DNA of 64,000 nucleotides from JALYNX01 sp963746905 (GCA_963746905.1 CAVVCY010000002.1:186001-250000); one strand, 5' to 3'; positions 52,400-61,774 are shown, counted from the stretch's first letter. Notes: generated by a model not told the origin, from the sequence alone. Translations and numbers: made by a program.

Positions 52400-53610
52400 G
52401 CCCCGGTTCCCAAGTCCATTTGATGGCCGAGGCGATTGGCCTTGGTGCGCAGATACTCTCGATTCTCCTCGTTCGCTTCGATCGAGAGCGGAACCTGTTC
52501 CACGATGGAGAGCCCGTAACCCTCGATGCCGGCTCGTTTCGTGGGGTTGTTCGTCATGAGGCGCATCGAACGGACCCCGAGGTCGTAGAGGATCTGGGCT
52601 CCAACCCCGTAGTCCCTCGAATCCACCGGGAGCCCGAGATTCACGTTGGCGTCGACCGTGTCCATCCCTTCGTCCTGGAGACGGTATGCGGCCAACTTGT
52701 GGAGCAGCCCGATCCCCCGCCCTTCGTGGCCCCGGATGTAGAGAACCACTCCCCTGCCTTCGGCGGCAACCCGGGCCAGAGCCATGTCGAGTTGATCTCC
52801 GCAGTCGCAGCGCAGGCTGCCAAATACGTCGCCAGTGAGGCACTCCGAGTGGACCCGGGTTAGAACCCGCTCACCATCACCCATGTCCCCCATCACCAGG
52901 GCAACATGTTGCCGATCGTCGATGAGGGAACGGAAGCCGACCGCGTTGAAGGTTCCATGCTCGGTCGGGATCCTGGCCTCCACGACCCTCTCGACGAGCT
53001 TTTCGCGCTCCCGGCGATAGGCGATGAGGTCGGCGATGGTGCCCAAAAGCAGGCCATGCTCGGCGGCGAAATGCTCGAGGTCATCGAGACGTGCGACGCT
53101 GCCATCGTCGTTCATGATCTCGGCCAGCACCCCGGCCGGATACTTGTCAGCCAACTCCGCCAGGTCAACGGCGGCTTCGGTATGGCCGGCTCGCTTGAGG
53201 ACCCCACCCGGCTCATAGCGCAGGGGATACATGTGGCCTGGTCGTGCTAGGTCCTCCGGTGTAGTCCCGGGGTTGATGACGGTCTGGATCGTCCTCCAGC
53301 GATCGGCAGCGGAGATCCCGGTCGTGGTCCCTTCCCGGGCGTCGATGGAAACCGTGAAGGCGGTGCGTCGGACATCGGTGTTCCGAGCAACCATCATCGG
53401 TAGGTCGAGCTGGTCGAGTCGCTCGCCGATCACAGGGAGACAAATGATCCCGCTGGTGTGGCGGAGCATGAACCCGATCTGGGCCTGGGTGGCCGTCTCG
53501 GCGGCCATGATCAGGTCGCCCTCGTTCTCGCGATCCTCGTCGTCGACCATGATCACCATGTCGCCTCTGGCGATGGCAGCCACGATCTCCTCGATTGGCG
53601 CAAAACTCAT
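52396..53610 (-). CDS. ribBA: Bifunctional DHBP synthase / GTP cyclohydrolase II
   Basis: 404 residues. N-terminal RibB half (about 1-200) with DDEDRENEGDLIMAAE, GRPGHMYPLR-type loop (DLARPGHMYPLRYEPGGVLKRAGHTEAAVDL). C-terminal RibA half with zinc cysteines HSECLTGDVFGSLRCDCGDQL and GRGIGLLHKLAAYRLQDEG. Provides both precursors for riboflavin. Confidence 0.96.
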   Translation of the reverse strand: MSFAPIEEIVAAIARGDMVIMVDDEDRENEGDLIMAAETATQAQIGFMLRHTSGIICLPVIGERLDQLDLPMMVARNTDVRRTAFTVSIDAREGTTTGISAADRWRTIQTVINPGTTPEDLARPGHMYPLRYEPGGVLKRAGHTEAAVDLAELADKYPAGVLAEIMNDDGSVARLDDLEHFAAEHGLLLGTIADLIAYRREREKLVERVVEARIPTEHGTFNAVGFRSLIDDRQHVALVMGDMGDGERVLTRVHSECLTGDVFGSLRCDCGDQLDMALARVAAEGRGVVLYIRGHEGRGIGLLHKLAAYRLQDEGMDTVDANVNLGLPVDSRDYGVGAQILYDLGVRSMRLMTNNPTKRAGIEGYGLSIVEQVPLSIEANEENREYLRTKANRLGHQMDLGTGA

Positions 53611-54197
53611 GAGCCCGCTCCCAGGAGTCTCTCCACGTATTTGGCGATGACGTCGACCTCGAGGTTGACCGGATCACCTTCAGTGCGCAAGCCCAGCGTC
53701 GTCACCTCGAGAGTGTGGGGTATGAGAGCCACCTCGAATCGATCCGACCACACGCCCGAGACGGTGAGACTGACACCGTCGACGGTGATTGAGCCCTTCT
53801 CCACGATGAAACGAGCCATCCCGGCCGGAACCTGGATCGTGAGGCGCCGCTCCTCCCCTCCGTTGGCCACTCCGATGACGGTGCCGACACCGTCAACATG
53901 GCCCTGGACGATGTGCCCGTCGAAACGACCCTGAGCCGGCATCGGCCGCTCCAGATTCACCGGATCACCCGCTTGGATGGCCCCGAGACTGGAACGCGAC
54001 AGCGTCTCGTGCACGACTTCGAGGTCAATCGTCGAGCCCTGAACCGCAACCGCGGTGAGGCAAACGCCGTTGACGGCAATCGAGTCGCCAACGGCCAGGT
54101 CGGCGAGAGGCCCCGCCTCAACTGTGAGCCGTCTGACTCCGGCGTCATCGTCGACGTCGACTACCGAGCCTTTGTGGGCAACGATTCCGGTGAACAT
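53607..54197 (-). CDS. ribE: Riboflavin synthase alpha chain
   Basis: 196 residues. Two similar lumazine-binding repeats, beginning MFTGIVAHKG and with GDSIAVNGVCLT in repeat 1 and KGSITVDGVSLTV in repeat 2. Makes riboflavin from two lumazines. ATG directly follows the ribD TAG; the stop overlaps ribBA start (ATGA). Confidence 0.95.
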   Translation of the reverse strand: MFTGIVAHKGSVVDVDDDAGVRRLTVEAGPLADLAVGDSIAVNGVCLTAVAVQGSTIDLEVVHETLSRSSLGAIQAGDPVNLERPMPAQGRFDGHIVQGHVDGVGTVIGVANGGEERRLTIQVPAGMARFIVEKGSITVDGVSLTVSGVWSDRFEVALIPHTLEVTTLGLRTEGDPVNLEVDVIAKYVERLLGAGS

Positions 54198-55242
54198 CTA
54201 CTCGAACTCGATTCTCAGGTCCGAGCCAACGTTACGCACGTCGCGAATATTCACCTCTCTGGCCTCGTCGATCGTCGAGAAGGCGCCCGCCAACGGCCCG
54301 ATCCCGGTCCCACCGCCGATCTTCCCCGCCAGATACAGGACGCCGCGGGAAATCACACGTGAGCGCCACCAGGCGCCGGCCACGCCGGGCCCTCCTTCGA
54401 GCAGGACGTCAAGTAGGCCCGCGTTGGCGATCGCCTTTGCCGCCTCGACCGGATCCGGGTGATCGTCAACACCTGATACCAGCACCAGGTCGCCTGAGGG
54501 GATGTCGAAGTCGCGCGACGCAACCACCAGAGGAGCGCGGTCCCAGATTCTGGCGTCAACAGGGAGTGGGCCGGCCCCGGCCAGGATCACGGGGCGGGGT
54601 TGGTGCTCGCCCGCTTCGGGATGGCGCACCGTCAGTTCTGGGTCGTCTGATCGCACGGTCCCCGACCCCGACCACCACGGCGTCCATCGCAGCTCTCAGT
54701 TGATGGGCGTCGGCTCGTGACTCTTCGGAGCTGATCCATCGCGACGAGCCGTCGAGGGCTGCCACCGAGCCGTCGAGGGTCATCGCCGTCTTCCAGGTGA
54801 CGAGAGGGAGGCCGGTGCGCCGGTGGTGGAAATATGCCGGGTCGACGGCCTCTGCCTCAGCGGCCGACCCTTCGAGATGAGCGTCGATTCGGGCGTCTGT
54901 GAGCCAGGAGAGGCCTTTGCCGGAGACACGCACATCGGGATCGATGGCACCGATGACCACCCGGCTGATCCCCGCGGTCACTATGGCGGTGACACACGGC
55001 GGGGTGTTCCCGTAGTGGCTGCACGGCTCCAGGGTCACATACAGAGTGGAACCGCGAGCCAGGGCGCCGGCTTGGCCTATGGCAACTACCTCTGCGTGTG
55101 GTTCGCCCACTCCCTCGTGGGCTCCCTCCCCGACCACGTTGCCGTTTTGATCGACGATGACCGCGCCGACGCGTGGATTGGGATGGGTCCGATGCTGCGA
55201 GGCGAGCTCGAGGGCTCGCCGCATGTGACGGGCGTCGCCCAC
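54198..55242 (-). CDS. ribD: Riboflavin deaminase/reductase RibD, frameshifted
   Basis: The deaminase domain from GTG 55242 is intact: HAEVVA zinc histidine, LEPCSHYGNTPPC with two zinc cysteines, and ITAGISRVVIG. The reductase domain begins MTLDGSVAALDGSSRWISSEESRADAHQLRAAMDAVVVGVG, then the frame changes: an extra G in a GGGG run at about 54660-54663 (minus strand) separates it from the continuation TVRSDDPELTVRHPEAG, which runs to TAG at 54198. Corrected length is about 347 residues, normal. Since the rest of the rib operon is intact, an error in the sequence is the simplest explanation; a true mutation would make the strain a riboflavin auxotroph unless another RibD exists. Confidence 0.85.
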
Positions 55243-56172
55243 CTATGCCGAACGACGATCGATGCGGTAGGTAGAGCCCGGCTGCTTCTTGGCAAATTCT
55301 TTCATTTCCACCGCGATCGCCGACGCCTCCCACTGAGTGGAGATCTCTCTCACGTCGGTGGAGGCTACACCCAGCGACAGGGAGACCACGGGGAAGGCGA
55401 AACGCTCCCCGCGACGATCGATCACCTCGATGTACCCGCGCAGAGCATCGGCAGTGTCGTAGAGATCGAGGATCCCGTCATCGAAGCGCTCGATGACTTC
55501 CTTGCAGAACGACTCGGACATCTCGGGCGGGATGATGGCCACGAAGTCGTCGCCGCCGATGTGCCCCACGAAGGCGCCGGTAATCCCGAGATTCTCCGAG
55601 GCATCGCGGAAGCACTTGGCGCAGAAACGGATGACTTCGTCACCGCGCATGAACCCGTAGTGATCGTTGAAAGCCTTGAAGTTGTCGAGGTCGCCGTGGA
55701 CCAGGGCGTAATCACGGCCAGAGGTGATCCGTTCCTCGATCTCGGCGGTGATCTTGAAGTTCCCGGGAAGACCGGTGAGCGGCGAAAGGTCACGGGCTGC
55801 CTGCGTCCGGCGCACTACGGCCCGCACCCGGGCCACCAGCTCGTTGATGTCGAATGGCTTGGTGATGTAGTCGTCTGCTCCCAACTCGAGGCCTCGAACC
55901 CGGTCCTCGGGAAGGCCGCGGGCGGTGAGCAGGATGATCGGGATGTTGCCGGTGCTGGCCTGGCTGCGAAGGCGATGCAACGCCGTCAAACCGTCCATTC
56001 GGGGCATCATGATGTCGAGGACGATCACATTCGGAGGATTGGCGGTCGCCTTCTGGAGAGCATCCTCTCCATCGACCGCGGTCTCCACCTCGAGCCCTTC
56101 CAACTCGAAATTGACCTGGACAACCGCAAGGATGTCCGGGTCATCGTCCGCAATCAGGACCCGTTCGCTCAT
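55243..56172 (-). CDS. Response regulator with GGDEF-like domain
   Basis: 309 residues. Receiver domain (1-120) with acidic pocket DDDPD, phospho-acceptor aspartate in VLDIMMPRMDG and the lysine in YITKPFD. After a linker, a GGDEF-type domain starts at LTGLPGNFKITAEIEERI and has HGDLDNFKAFNDHYGFMRGDEVI and the signature IGGDDF, in which the usual GGDEF glutamate is aspartate; cyclase activity is therefore uncertain. It overlaps rpe by ATGA and its TAG stop abuts the ribD start, so it is embedded in the metabolic operon. Confidence 0.88.
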   Translation of the reverse strand: MSERVLIADDDPDILAVVQVNFELEGLEVETAVDGEDALQKATANPPNVIVLDIMMPRMDGLTALHRLRSQASTGNIPIILLTARGLPEDRVRGLELGADDYITKPFDINELVARVRAVVRRTQAARDLSPLTGLPGNFKITAEIEERITSGRDYALVHGDLDNFKAFNDHYGFMRGDEVIRFCAKCFRDASENLGITGAFVGHIGGDDFVAIIPPEMSESFCKEVIERFDDGILDLYDTADALRGYIEVIDRRGERFAFPVVSLSLGVASTDVREISTQWEASAIAVEMKEFAKKQPGSTYRIDRRSA

Positions 56173-56831
56173 TTCTCCTCTACTGCCCTTCTCAAATCGG
56201 CCACAGCCGTGCTGGGATCTTTCGCCCCGAAAATCGCGGTTCCGGCCACGAACACGTTGGCACCCGCATCAGCGGCCTGACGTGCGGTTTCGGGCGTAAT
56301 ACCCCCGTCAATCTCAATATCGGTCGGCAATCCGCGCTCCTCAACCCATTCTCTGGCGGTCTGGATCTTCTTCAGAACGCCCGGAATGAAGCTCTGGCCC
56401 CCGAAACCGGGCTCGACCGACATGATCAAGAGAACGTCGCAAAGCTCGAGAAACGGGGCCACACCCGCAAATGGGGTCCCCGGATTGCACACAAGCCCGA
56501 AACCCAAACCGTTGTCGTGTGCCTCCTTCGAGGCACGAGTCGGGTCCGGCATCGCCTCGATGTGCATGGTCACCAGATCGGCCCCGGCCTCGGCAAGATC
56601 GGGGAGAAAGGCATCGGGATTCGTTGTCATCAGATGACAGTCGAACCGGAGCTCGGTCAACGGTCGGATGCTCTTGATCACGGGGATGCCAAAAGAGACA
56701 TTGGGGACGAAGTGCCCGTCCATGACGTCGATGTGCAGCCAATCCACCACCGGCTCCACCCTCCCAATCTCGTCCTGGAGACAGCTGAAATCAGCAGCGA
56801 GTAGAGAAGGTGCGATCTTGACGGCGCGCAT
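56169..56831 (-). CDS. rpe: Ribulose-phosphate 3-epimerase
   Basis: 220 residues from ATG at 56831 (family start VKIAPSLLAADF). TIM barrel with LHIDVMDGHFVPNVSFG, FDCHLMTTNP, LIMSVEPGFGGQSFIP and IEIDGGITPETA, which hold the metal and catalytic residues. It supplies ribulose-5-phosphate, the substrate of RibB in the same operon, as well as the pentose phosphate cycle. Confidence 0.96.
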   Translation of the reverse strand: MRAVKIAPSLLAADFSCLQDEIGRVEPVVDWLHIDVMDGHFVPNVSFGIPVIKSIRPLTELRFDCHLMTTNPDAFLPDLAEAGADLVTMHIEAMPDPTRASKEAHDNGLGFGLVCNPGTPFAGVAPFLELCDVLLIMSVEPGFGGQSFIPGVLKKIQTAREWVEERGLPTDIEIDGGITPETARQAADAGANVFVAGTAIFGAKDPSTAVADLRRAVEEK

Positions 56832-56857
56832 CCATGGAGATTGTACGGGGGGGAGCC

Positions 56858-58033
56858 TCAAGCCTCGAGCAAGGCGACGAACATGCCGTCGGTGCCGGTG
56901 ATGTGCGGTGCGAGCAGCCGGCCATCACCCCAGACTTCGCCGGGGATTGCCGGAGGCCTGAATCCTCCGCCGGCAACGATCTCGACTGTCTCCTCAGGGG
57001 TCACCGTGCACACCGAGTAGACCAAGCGGCCACCAGGGGCCAGGAGCTCCGCTGCCTGCTCCAGCATCTCCCGCTGTCCGGCCGCGAGCCGGACGACCTC
57101 GGCTTCGGTGACCCGCAGCCTGATCTCCGGGCGCCGTCTCAGGGTGCCGAGGCCGCTACAGGGCGCATCGAGGAGGACCCGCTCAAAACTGGCTCGGTTG
57201 AAAGGCAGCCTCCTGGCATCGGCCACTACCCATTGCGCCCGGGGTACCCGGGAGCGGGCATCGGAGACACGTCGCCGGTGAGAGTCGGCGGCCACCACCT
57301 GGCCGCTTTCCCCCACCTGATCGAGCAGATGCGCCGTCTTGCCCCCTGGGGCAGCAGCCAGGTCGATGACCCGCATCCCGGGCTCTGCCGCCACCGCATT
57401 TCCAACGGCAATCGATGCTGCGTCCTGGACGGTCGTTCCTTCCGGGATCGGCCCCGGGGCGACGACATAGGCACCGGGGATGCCAGCAAGCTCTTCGCCG
57501 ACGTCCACCGCCCCCGGTCTGCCCCGAACCACCCGCTCGGGCTCGGTCGCGCTCGCCATCGCGAACTCTCGGGCCGGGTCGACCCCCCAAGCAGTCTCCA
57601 GCGAGTCAACCAACCAAGAGGGGAGGTCCAACCCCTGTTCGGCCTCACGCTCCTGCTCCGCCACCCTCCTCAAGACAGCGTTGGCGAACCCTGCTGCCTT
57701 GGGCCGGGTCTCGCGAATCAGGTCGACGCCCGCACTCACCACAATCGGGCGGGCCAGGTCGGAGTAGAGCAGTTCGAAGACCGAAACCCGCAGCCCGTCG
57801 AGCACACCGGTGTCGACTTTTCCGAGGGCCCTTCGCGCTCCGACCTCGATGGAATGATCGATGCGCTCGGTGTGCCGGAGCACCCCATAGGTCAGGGCCT
57901 TGACCCGCGCCAGCTCTCTCGGCGGAAGGCTGGTGGTGTGGCTGTCGAGGAGCACGTTGGAGAAGGCTCCGTCCCGCAGGACCCGGCCCACCACTTCCGC
58001 GGCCAAATGCCGGGCCTGGAGCGGGTCACTCAT
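56858..58033 (-). CDS. rsmB: 16S rRNA (cytosine-5)-methyltransferase RsmB
   Basis: 391 residues from ATG at 58033, overlapping fmt as ATGA. N-terminal NusB-like helical domain (ARHLAAEVVGRVLRDGAFSNVLL), then a SAM fold with VIDLAAAPGGKTAHLLDQVG, catalytic cysteines in DAPCSGLGTLRRRPEI and VYSVCTVTPEE. Methylates C967 of 16S. Third gene of def-fmt-rsmB. Confidence 0.93.
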   Translation of the reverse strand: MSDPLQARHLAAEVVGRVLRDGAFSNVLLDSHTTSLPPRELARVKALTYGVLRHTERIDHSIEVGARRALGKVDTGVLDGLRVSVFELLYSDLARPIVVSAGVDLIRETRPKAAGFANAVLRRVAEQEREAEQGLDLPSWLVDSLETAWGVDPAREFAMASATEPERVVRGRPGAVDVGEELAGIPGAYVVAPGPIPEGTTVQDAASIAVGNAVAAEPGMRVIDLAAAPGGKTAHLLDQVGESGQVVAADSHRRRVSDARSRVPRAQWVVADARRLPFNRASFERVLLDAPCSGLGTLRRRPEIRLRVTEAEVVRLAAGQREMLEQAAELLAPGGRLVYSVCTVTPEETVEIVAGGGFRPPAIPGEVWGDGRLLAPHITGTDGMFVALLEA

Positions 58034-58944
58034 CGAAATGCGCCGGACTGGTTGCGTCGACCCCTCGCCCACTCGGCGCCTGACATCAAACGCCCCCCGG
58101 GGGGCTGGATCTCGACGAGCTCGACTCCCCCGTCGACAACCCCCGCCACGGGAATCCCACCGAATACCCGGTAGACACCAGGCTCCGGGCTCTGCTCGGA
58201 TGCACGCGCCCTGAGCACCTTGTGGGGCTCACCGTCGAGGTCCAGGGTCGCTCCCGGCGAAGGCGACAGGCCCCGGATGCGGTTGATCGCCTCCAGCGAG
58301 GGCATCTGCGGTCGGATAGGACGGTCATCCGGAGTGAGCTTGGCGGCGTAAGTCACCCCATCGTCGACCTGGGGAACCTGGACCAGGTCTCCGTCGAGAT
58401 AGGCCGGAAGCACCCTCGTCAACAGCTCCCCGCCCAGCCCGGCCAGCCGATCGGTCAACTCACCTGCGGTCTCGGCGTGTTTGATGTCGATTGCCTGCGC
58501 CGTCAGCACCGGACCGGTGTCCAGGTTTTCGTCGAGCTCGATGATGGTCACCCCACTCATCGGATCCCCCGCCATCAGCGCTCGGGCGACAGGGGCTGCC
58601 CCCCGCCACCGCGGCAGAAGTGAGAAATGGACGTTCAACATGCCGTGGGCCGGGCGAGCCAACGCCCCGGGCTTGATCAGCATCCCGAAAGCGACCACGA
58701 CACCGACGTCGAGGGGGCCAGACTCGGCAAGGATGGCCTCGACCTCCCCTGAGCCAGACGGTTGGGCCACGGTCAGGCCGAGCTCCTGCGCACGGGTCTT
58801 GACCGGCGAGGGCTCCGGGCGCCCGGACCTGCCCTTGGGGCGATCCGGCTGGGTGATGACCAAGGCCACATCGAAGTTGCCGCTGAGCCGATCGAGCGTG
58901 GGTATGGCGGCTCCCGGGGTCCCCAGGAACACAATCCGAGTCAT
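58030..58944 (-). CDS. fmt: Methionyl-tRNA formyltransferase
   Basis: 304 residues. Formyl-folate domain with IVFLGTPGAAIPTLDRL, LNVHFSLLPRWRGAAPVARALMAGD (catalytic His and Asn) and the SGVTIIELDENLDTGPVL strand; C-terminal tRNA-binding OB domain. Overlaps def (ATGA) and rsmB (ATGA). Confidence 0.95.
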   Translation of the reverse strand: MTRIVFLGTPGAAIPTLDRLSGNFDVALVITQPDRPKGRSGRPEPSPVKTRAQELGLTVAQPSGSGEVEAILAESGPLDVGVVVAFGMLIKPGALARPAHGMLNVHFSLLPRWRGAAPVARALMAGDPMSGVTIIELDENLDTGPVLTAQAIDIKHAETAGELTDRLAGLGGELLTRVLPAYLDGDLVQVPQVDDGVTYAAKLTPDDRPIRPQMPSLEAINRIRGLSPSPGATLDLDGEPHKVLRARASEQSPEPGVYRVFGGIPVAGVVDGGVELVEIQPPGGRLMSGAEWARGRRNQSGAFR

Positions 58945-59450
58945 TCGTGACTCGCCATCCCCAGTGCCTCGTCCCTCAGGTCGCGGAGCGCCTGCTTGCG
59001 AGTTCGTCGCTCCAACCGATCGATGAGGAGCTTGCCGTCGAGGTGGTCGATCTCATGCTGCAACACCCGTCCCAGAAGCCCGTCACCGGCGAACTCGACC
59101 TCCTTGCCGTCGAGGTCGGTGGCTCTCGCTCTGGCGAAACCGGGGCGCATGATCTCCCAATAGTGGCCGGGCACCGAGAGACAGCCCTCCTCATACGCCC
59201 ATTCCCCACTGAGCTCGACGATCTCGGGGTTGATCATCACCCTCGGGCCGAGGCCGTCCTGGGCATCGAATACCGCGATCCGGCGCGGGATACCGATCTG
59301 ATTGGCGGCCAGCCCGACTCCGGGTGCCTGATACATCGTCTCGATCATGTCGACCGCCAGCGCGCGAAGGGCGTCGTCGACTTCGAGAACTGTCTTGGTC
59401 TCGAGTCGGAGCACCGGGTCTCCAAAGGTTCGGATCGGAAGGATTGCCAT
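58941..59450 (-). CDS. def: Peptide deformylase
   Basis: 169 residues. All three motifs: GVGLAANQIGIP, EGCLSVPG and LQHEIDHLDG (HEIDH metal site with the cysteine of motif 2). Removes the N-formyl group from nascent proteins. Divergent from the Fur-family gene. Confidence 0.96.
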   Translation of the reverse strand: MAILPIRTFGDPVLRLETKTVLEVDDALRALAVDMIETMYQAPGVGLAANQIGIPRRIAVFDAQDGLGPRVMINPEIVELSGEWAYEEGCLSVPGHYWEIMRPGFARARATDLDGKEVEFAGDGLLGRVLQHEIDHLDGKLLIDRLERRTRKQALRDLRDEALGMASHE

Positions 59451-59564
59451 GAATGTCCGGGACGGGGAAGGTGGCAGGGTAGACGAATCGGTCTTCTCCC
59501 AGCTTCTGGCCTGATGCCATTAGATTCGCCCGATGACCCCCGTCGGCCTGGGAACCCCTCGATC

Positions 59565-59996
59565 ATGCACATCACCGCCGACGACCTGATCGCGACCCTC
59601 CGCGATCGTGGCCTGCGGATCACCGACGCCCGGCGCGCCGTGTGCGGGGTGATCGCCCACTCTCACGGTGACCATCTGGATGCCGCCACCATCCACGACA
59701 AGGCGATGACCGACCTCGGAACCGAGCTCGACCTGTCGACGGTCTATCGAACCCTCGAGGTCCTGGAGGAAGCGGGAGCGGTGCGCCATGCCCACCTCGG
59801 CGAGGCCGCCGTGTACCACCTGGCCGAGGAACAGCCGCATCAACACCTGGTGTGTCGGAATTGCGGGTCGACCACCGCCCTCCCCGCCTCTGACCTGACC
59901 GGCTTTCTTGCCTCGGTGCGGGAGCTGACCGGCTTCGTGGCAGATGTGGAGCATTTCGCCCTCTGGGGCGTCTGCTCCAACTGCAACCCCGGCTGA
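59565..59996 (+). CDS. Fur-family metalloregulator, probably Nur-like
   Basis: 143 residues from ATG at 59565. N-terminal winged helix (LIATLRDRGLRITDARRAVCGVIAHSHGDHLDAATIHDKAM ... LDLSTVYRTLEVLEEAGAV), then the metal-sensing domain with QPHQHLVCRNCG and a second CxxC, VCSNCNPG, for structural zinc. It precedes a nickel/cobalt uptake operon by 46 bases, and a Nur-type operator lies in that gap. This points to nickel (Nur) or cobalt sensing rather than iron or zinc; inference. Confidence 0.88.
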   Translation: MHITADDLIATLRDRGLRITDARRAVCGVIAHSHGDHLDAATIHDKAMTDLGTELDLSTVYRTLEVLEEAGAVRHAHLGEAAVYHLAEEQPHQHLVCRNCGSTTALPASDLTGFLASVRELTGFVADVEHFALWGVCSNCNPG

Positions 59997-60013
59997 GACT
60001 CGCTAATCTCTTG

Positions 60014-60030
60014 TTGCAAGTGTTTCGCAA
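60014..60030. promoter_or_regulatory. Nur-box-like operator
   Basis: TTGCAA-N5-TCGCAA (spacer GTGTT), one mismatch from the Streptomyces Nur consensus tTGCaa-N5-ttGCAA. Located between the Fur-family gene and cbiM, 13 bases before the cbiM ATG, overlapping where the promoter/ribosome-binding region must be. Confidence 0.65.
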
Positions 60031-60042
60031 TTAGGAGAAGAG

Positions 60043-60720
60043 ATGCACATCCCCGATGGGTTCATCGGTCCTGGTGTCTCGGTGGCGGCCGGAGTCACGG
60101 CAATCGGTGGATTCGGAGTGGCGCTACGCCGAACTCGCACTTACCTCACCGATCGCTTGGTCCCGATGGCGGCCCTCGTCGCCGCTTTCGTCTTCGCTGT
60201 CCAAATGATGAACTTTCCAGTGCTCCCGGGTGTGAGCGGGCATCTATTGGGTGGAGTGCTGGCTGCGGTGCTGGTCGGTCCCTGGGCGGCCTACATCGTG
60301 CTCACGATCGTCCTCGTGGTCCAGGCGTTCATGGCGGATGGAGGGTTGACTGCCCTTGGGCTCAACATCGTGAACATGGCCTTGATCGGGGCGGTATGCG
60401 GCTATCTCATTTACCGAGCGCTGCTCCGGATGACCGGCTCCAAGCCATCGGGGGTGCCCCTCCTTGCAGGGATCGCCGCCATGCTCTCCGTCCCCCTTGC
60501 AGCGCTGGGGTTTGTCCTCGAGTTCTGGCTCGGCGGAACCCTGGACAGCGTGTCAACGTCATCTGTGCTCTGGGCCATGCTCGGCACCCACCTCATGATC
60601 GGGATAGGTGAGGGCATCATCACCTTCGTGGTCATCGCAGCAGTCATGCGTGCACGACCAGATCTCGTCTACGGCTCACCAAGGTTTGCCGGGACCCGAA
60701 GCGAGGAGCTGGTGGCGTGA
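60043..60720 (+). CDS. cbiM: ECF-type nickel/cobalt transporter S component CbiM/NikM
   Basis: 225 residues. The N-terminus MHIPDGFI is the metal-binding motif in which His2 coordinates Co/Ni. About seven hydrophobic helices, with FAVQMMNFPVLPGVSGHLLGG and GEGIITFVVIAAVM. Part of cbiM-cbiN-cbiQ-cbiO. The ligand (Ni versus Co) is not settled by sequence; the Nur-like box favours nickel. Confidence 0.93.
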   Translation: MHIPDGFIGPGVSVAAGVTAIGGFGVALRRTRTYLTDRLVPMAALVAAFVFAVQMMNFPVLPGVSGHLLGGVLAAVLVGPWAAYIVLTIVLVVQAFMADGGLTALGLNIVNMALIGAVCGYLIYRALLRMTGSKPSGVPLLAGIAAMLSVPLAALGFVLEFWLGGTLDSVSTSSVLWAMLGTHLMIGIGEGIITFVVIAAVMRARPDLVYGSPRFAGTRSEELVA

Positions 60721-61013
60721 AGCGCGGTCTGGCCATTTTTGCATTGGGCCTCCTGGTCTCCCTCTTGATCGCCGTGGTGTTCTCCCGTTTCGCCTCAAGC
60801 CAGCCGGACGGGCTCGAATATGTGGCCGGCGCGCAGGGTTTCCTGGACGCCGCGGAGGACCACGCCTTGGCAAATCTGCCTCTCGCTGACTATGGCGGTG
60901 ACAGCAGCAGGAAGCTCATGCTGGCCGGCCTGGTTGGGACTTTGGCCACGCTCGGCCTGGGATACGGCATCTTCTGGCTCGCACGGTCTCGGGAGCACCC
61001 AGAAGAACAATGA
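60717..61013 (+). CDS. cbiN: PDGLE-domain CbiN-like component
   Basis: 98 residues with two membrane helices (about 5-25 and 68-90) around an exported loop that carries SQPDGLEYVA, the PDGLE signature of NikN/CbiN-type accessory proteins. ATG overlaps the cbiM stop (GTGA region). Needed for metal loading of CbiM in homologous systems. Confidence 0.9.
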   Translation: MKRGLAIFALGLLVSLLIAVVFSRFASSQPDGLEYVAGAQGFLDAAEDHALANLPLADYGGDSSRKLMLAGLVGTLATLGLGYGIFWLARSREHPEEQ

Positions 61014-61774
61014 GCGGGGCGCACGGGCACGCCCTCTTCGTTCACGCCTCATCCCCCCTCCACCAACTGGCGCCTCAGGTGAAGATCGTGAGCGCCTTCC
61101 TGCTGGTATTCGCGGTCGTGAGCACCCCACGGGAGGCTTTCTGGGCATTCGGCGCCTTTGCTGTGATCCTGGGATCATTGACAGTGCTTGCCCATATCCC
61201 GGCACGGTTTCTCTTGTCCCGGATGCTGGCGGCAACCCCGTTCGTGCTGCTCGCGTTCCTGTTCCCTATCTTCGGATCCGGGCCCCGGGTCGAGGTGCTT
61301 GGATTGTCCCTCAGCCAGGCCGGGCTCTGGGACATGTGGAACCTGCTCGCCAAATCGTTGCTTGGATTGCTCACTGCGATCGTCCTTGGCGCCACCACCG
61401 AGATCGCCGATCTGCTGCGCGGACTCAGCGCCCTGCGTGTTCCCGGGCTTGTCACGGCGATACTCGGGTTCATGGTCCGCTATCTCGACGTGGTCGTCGG
61501 AGACCTGACCCGGATGCGACTCGCCCTTGCTGCCCGCGGTCACCAGGCCTCAGGGATACGCGACTGGGCTCCCTACGCGTGGGTCGCAGGGACCATGTTC
61601 ATCCGCACCTATGAGCGCGGGGAACGGATCTATCTCGCGATGGAATCGCGGGGCTATGCCGGCCGGATGAACATGTCCGAGTTGGTGAAAACGAGCCCAG
61701 GCGAGTGGGTCTTTGGTTTGCTGCCGGCCATCCTCGCCTGGATCGTGGCCTTGGTGGCGAGGTCCGCGATATGA
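61010..61774 (+). CDS. cbiQ: ECF transporter T component CbiQ
   Basis: 254 residues. Five or so helices and the coupling motif ARG in RLALAARGHQASG, plus ERGERIYLAMESRGYAG, the second coupling helix that contacts the ATPase. Start ATG overlaps cbiN by four bases. Confidence 0.93.
   Translation: MSGAHGHALFVHASSPLHQLAPQVKIVSAFLLVFAVVSTPREAFWAFGAFAVILGSLTVLAHIPARFLLSRMLAATPFVLLAFLFPIFGSGPRVEVLGLSLSQAGLWDMWNLLAKSLLGLLTAIVLGATTEIADLLRGLSALRVPGLVTAILGFMVRYLDVVVGDLTRMRLALAARGHQASGIRDWAPYAWVAGTMFIRTYERGERIYLAMESRGYAGRMNMSELVKTSPGEWVFGLLPAILAWIVALVARSAI

Noticed and set aside
55230..55260. FMN riboswitch before ribD
   Set aside because: ribD follows the response regulator without any gap, and no RFN element is visible upstream of rpe.
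54823..56280. Long plus-strand open frame (485 codons) opposite ribD and the response regulator
   Set aside because: It is antisense to two well-recognised genes, has no family resemblance and low-complexity acidic composition; a shadow caused by high GC codon bias.
59997..60042. Cobalamin riboswitch before cbiM
   Set aside because: The gap is only 46 bases, too short, and no B12-box is seen; the Nur-like palindrome explains it better.
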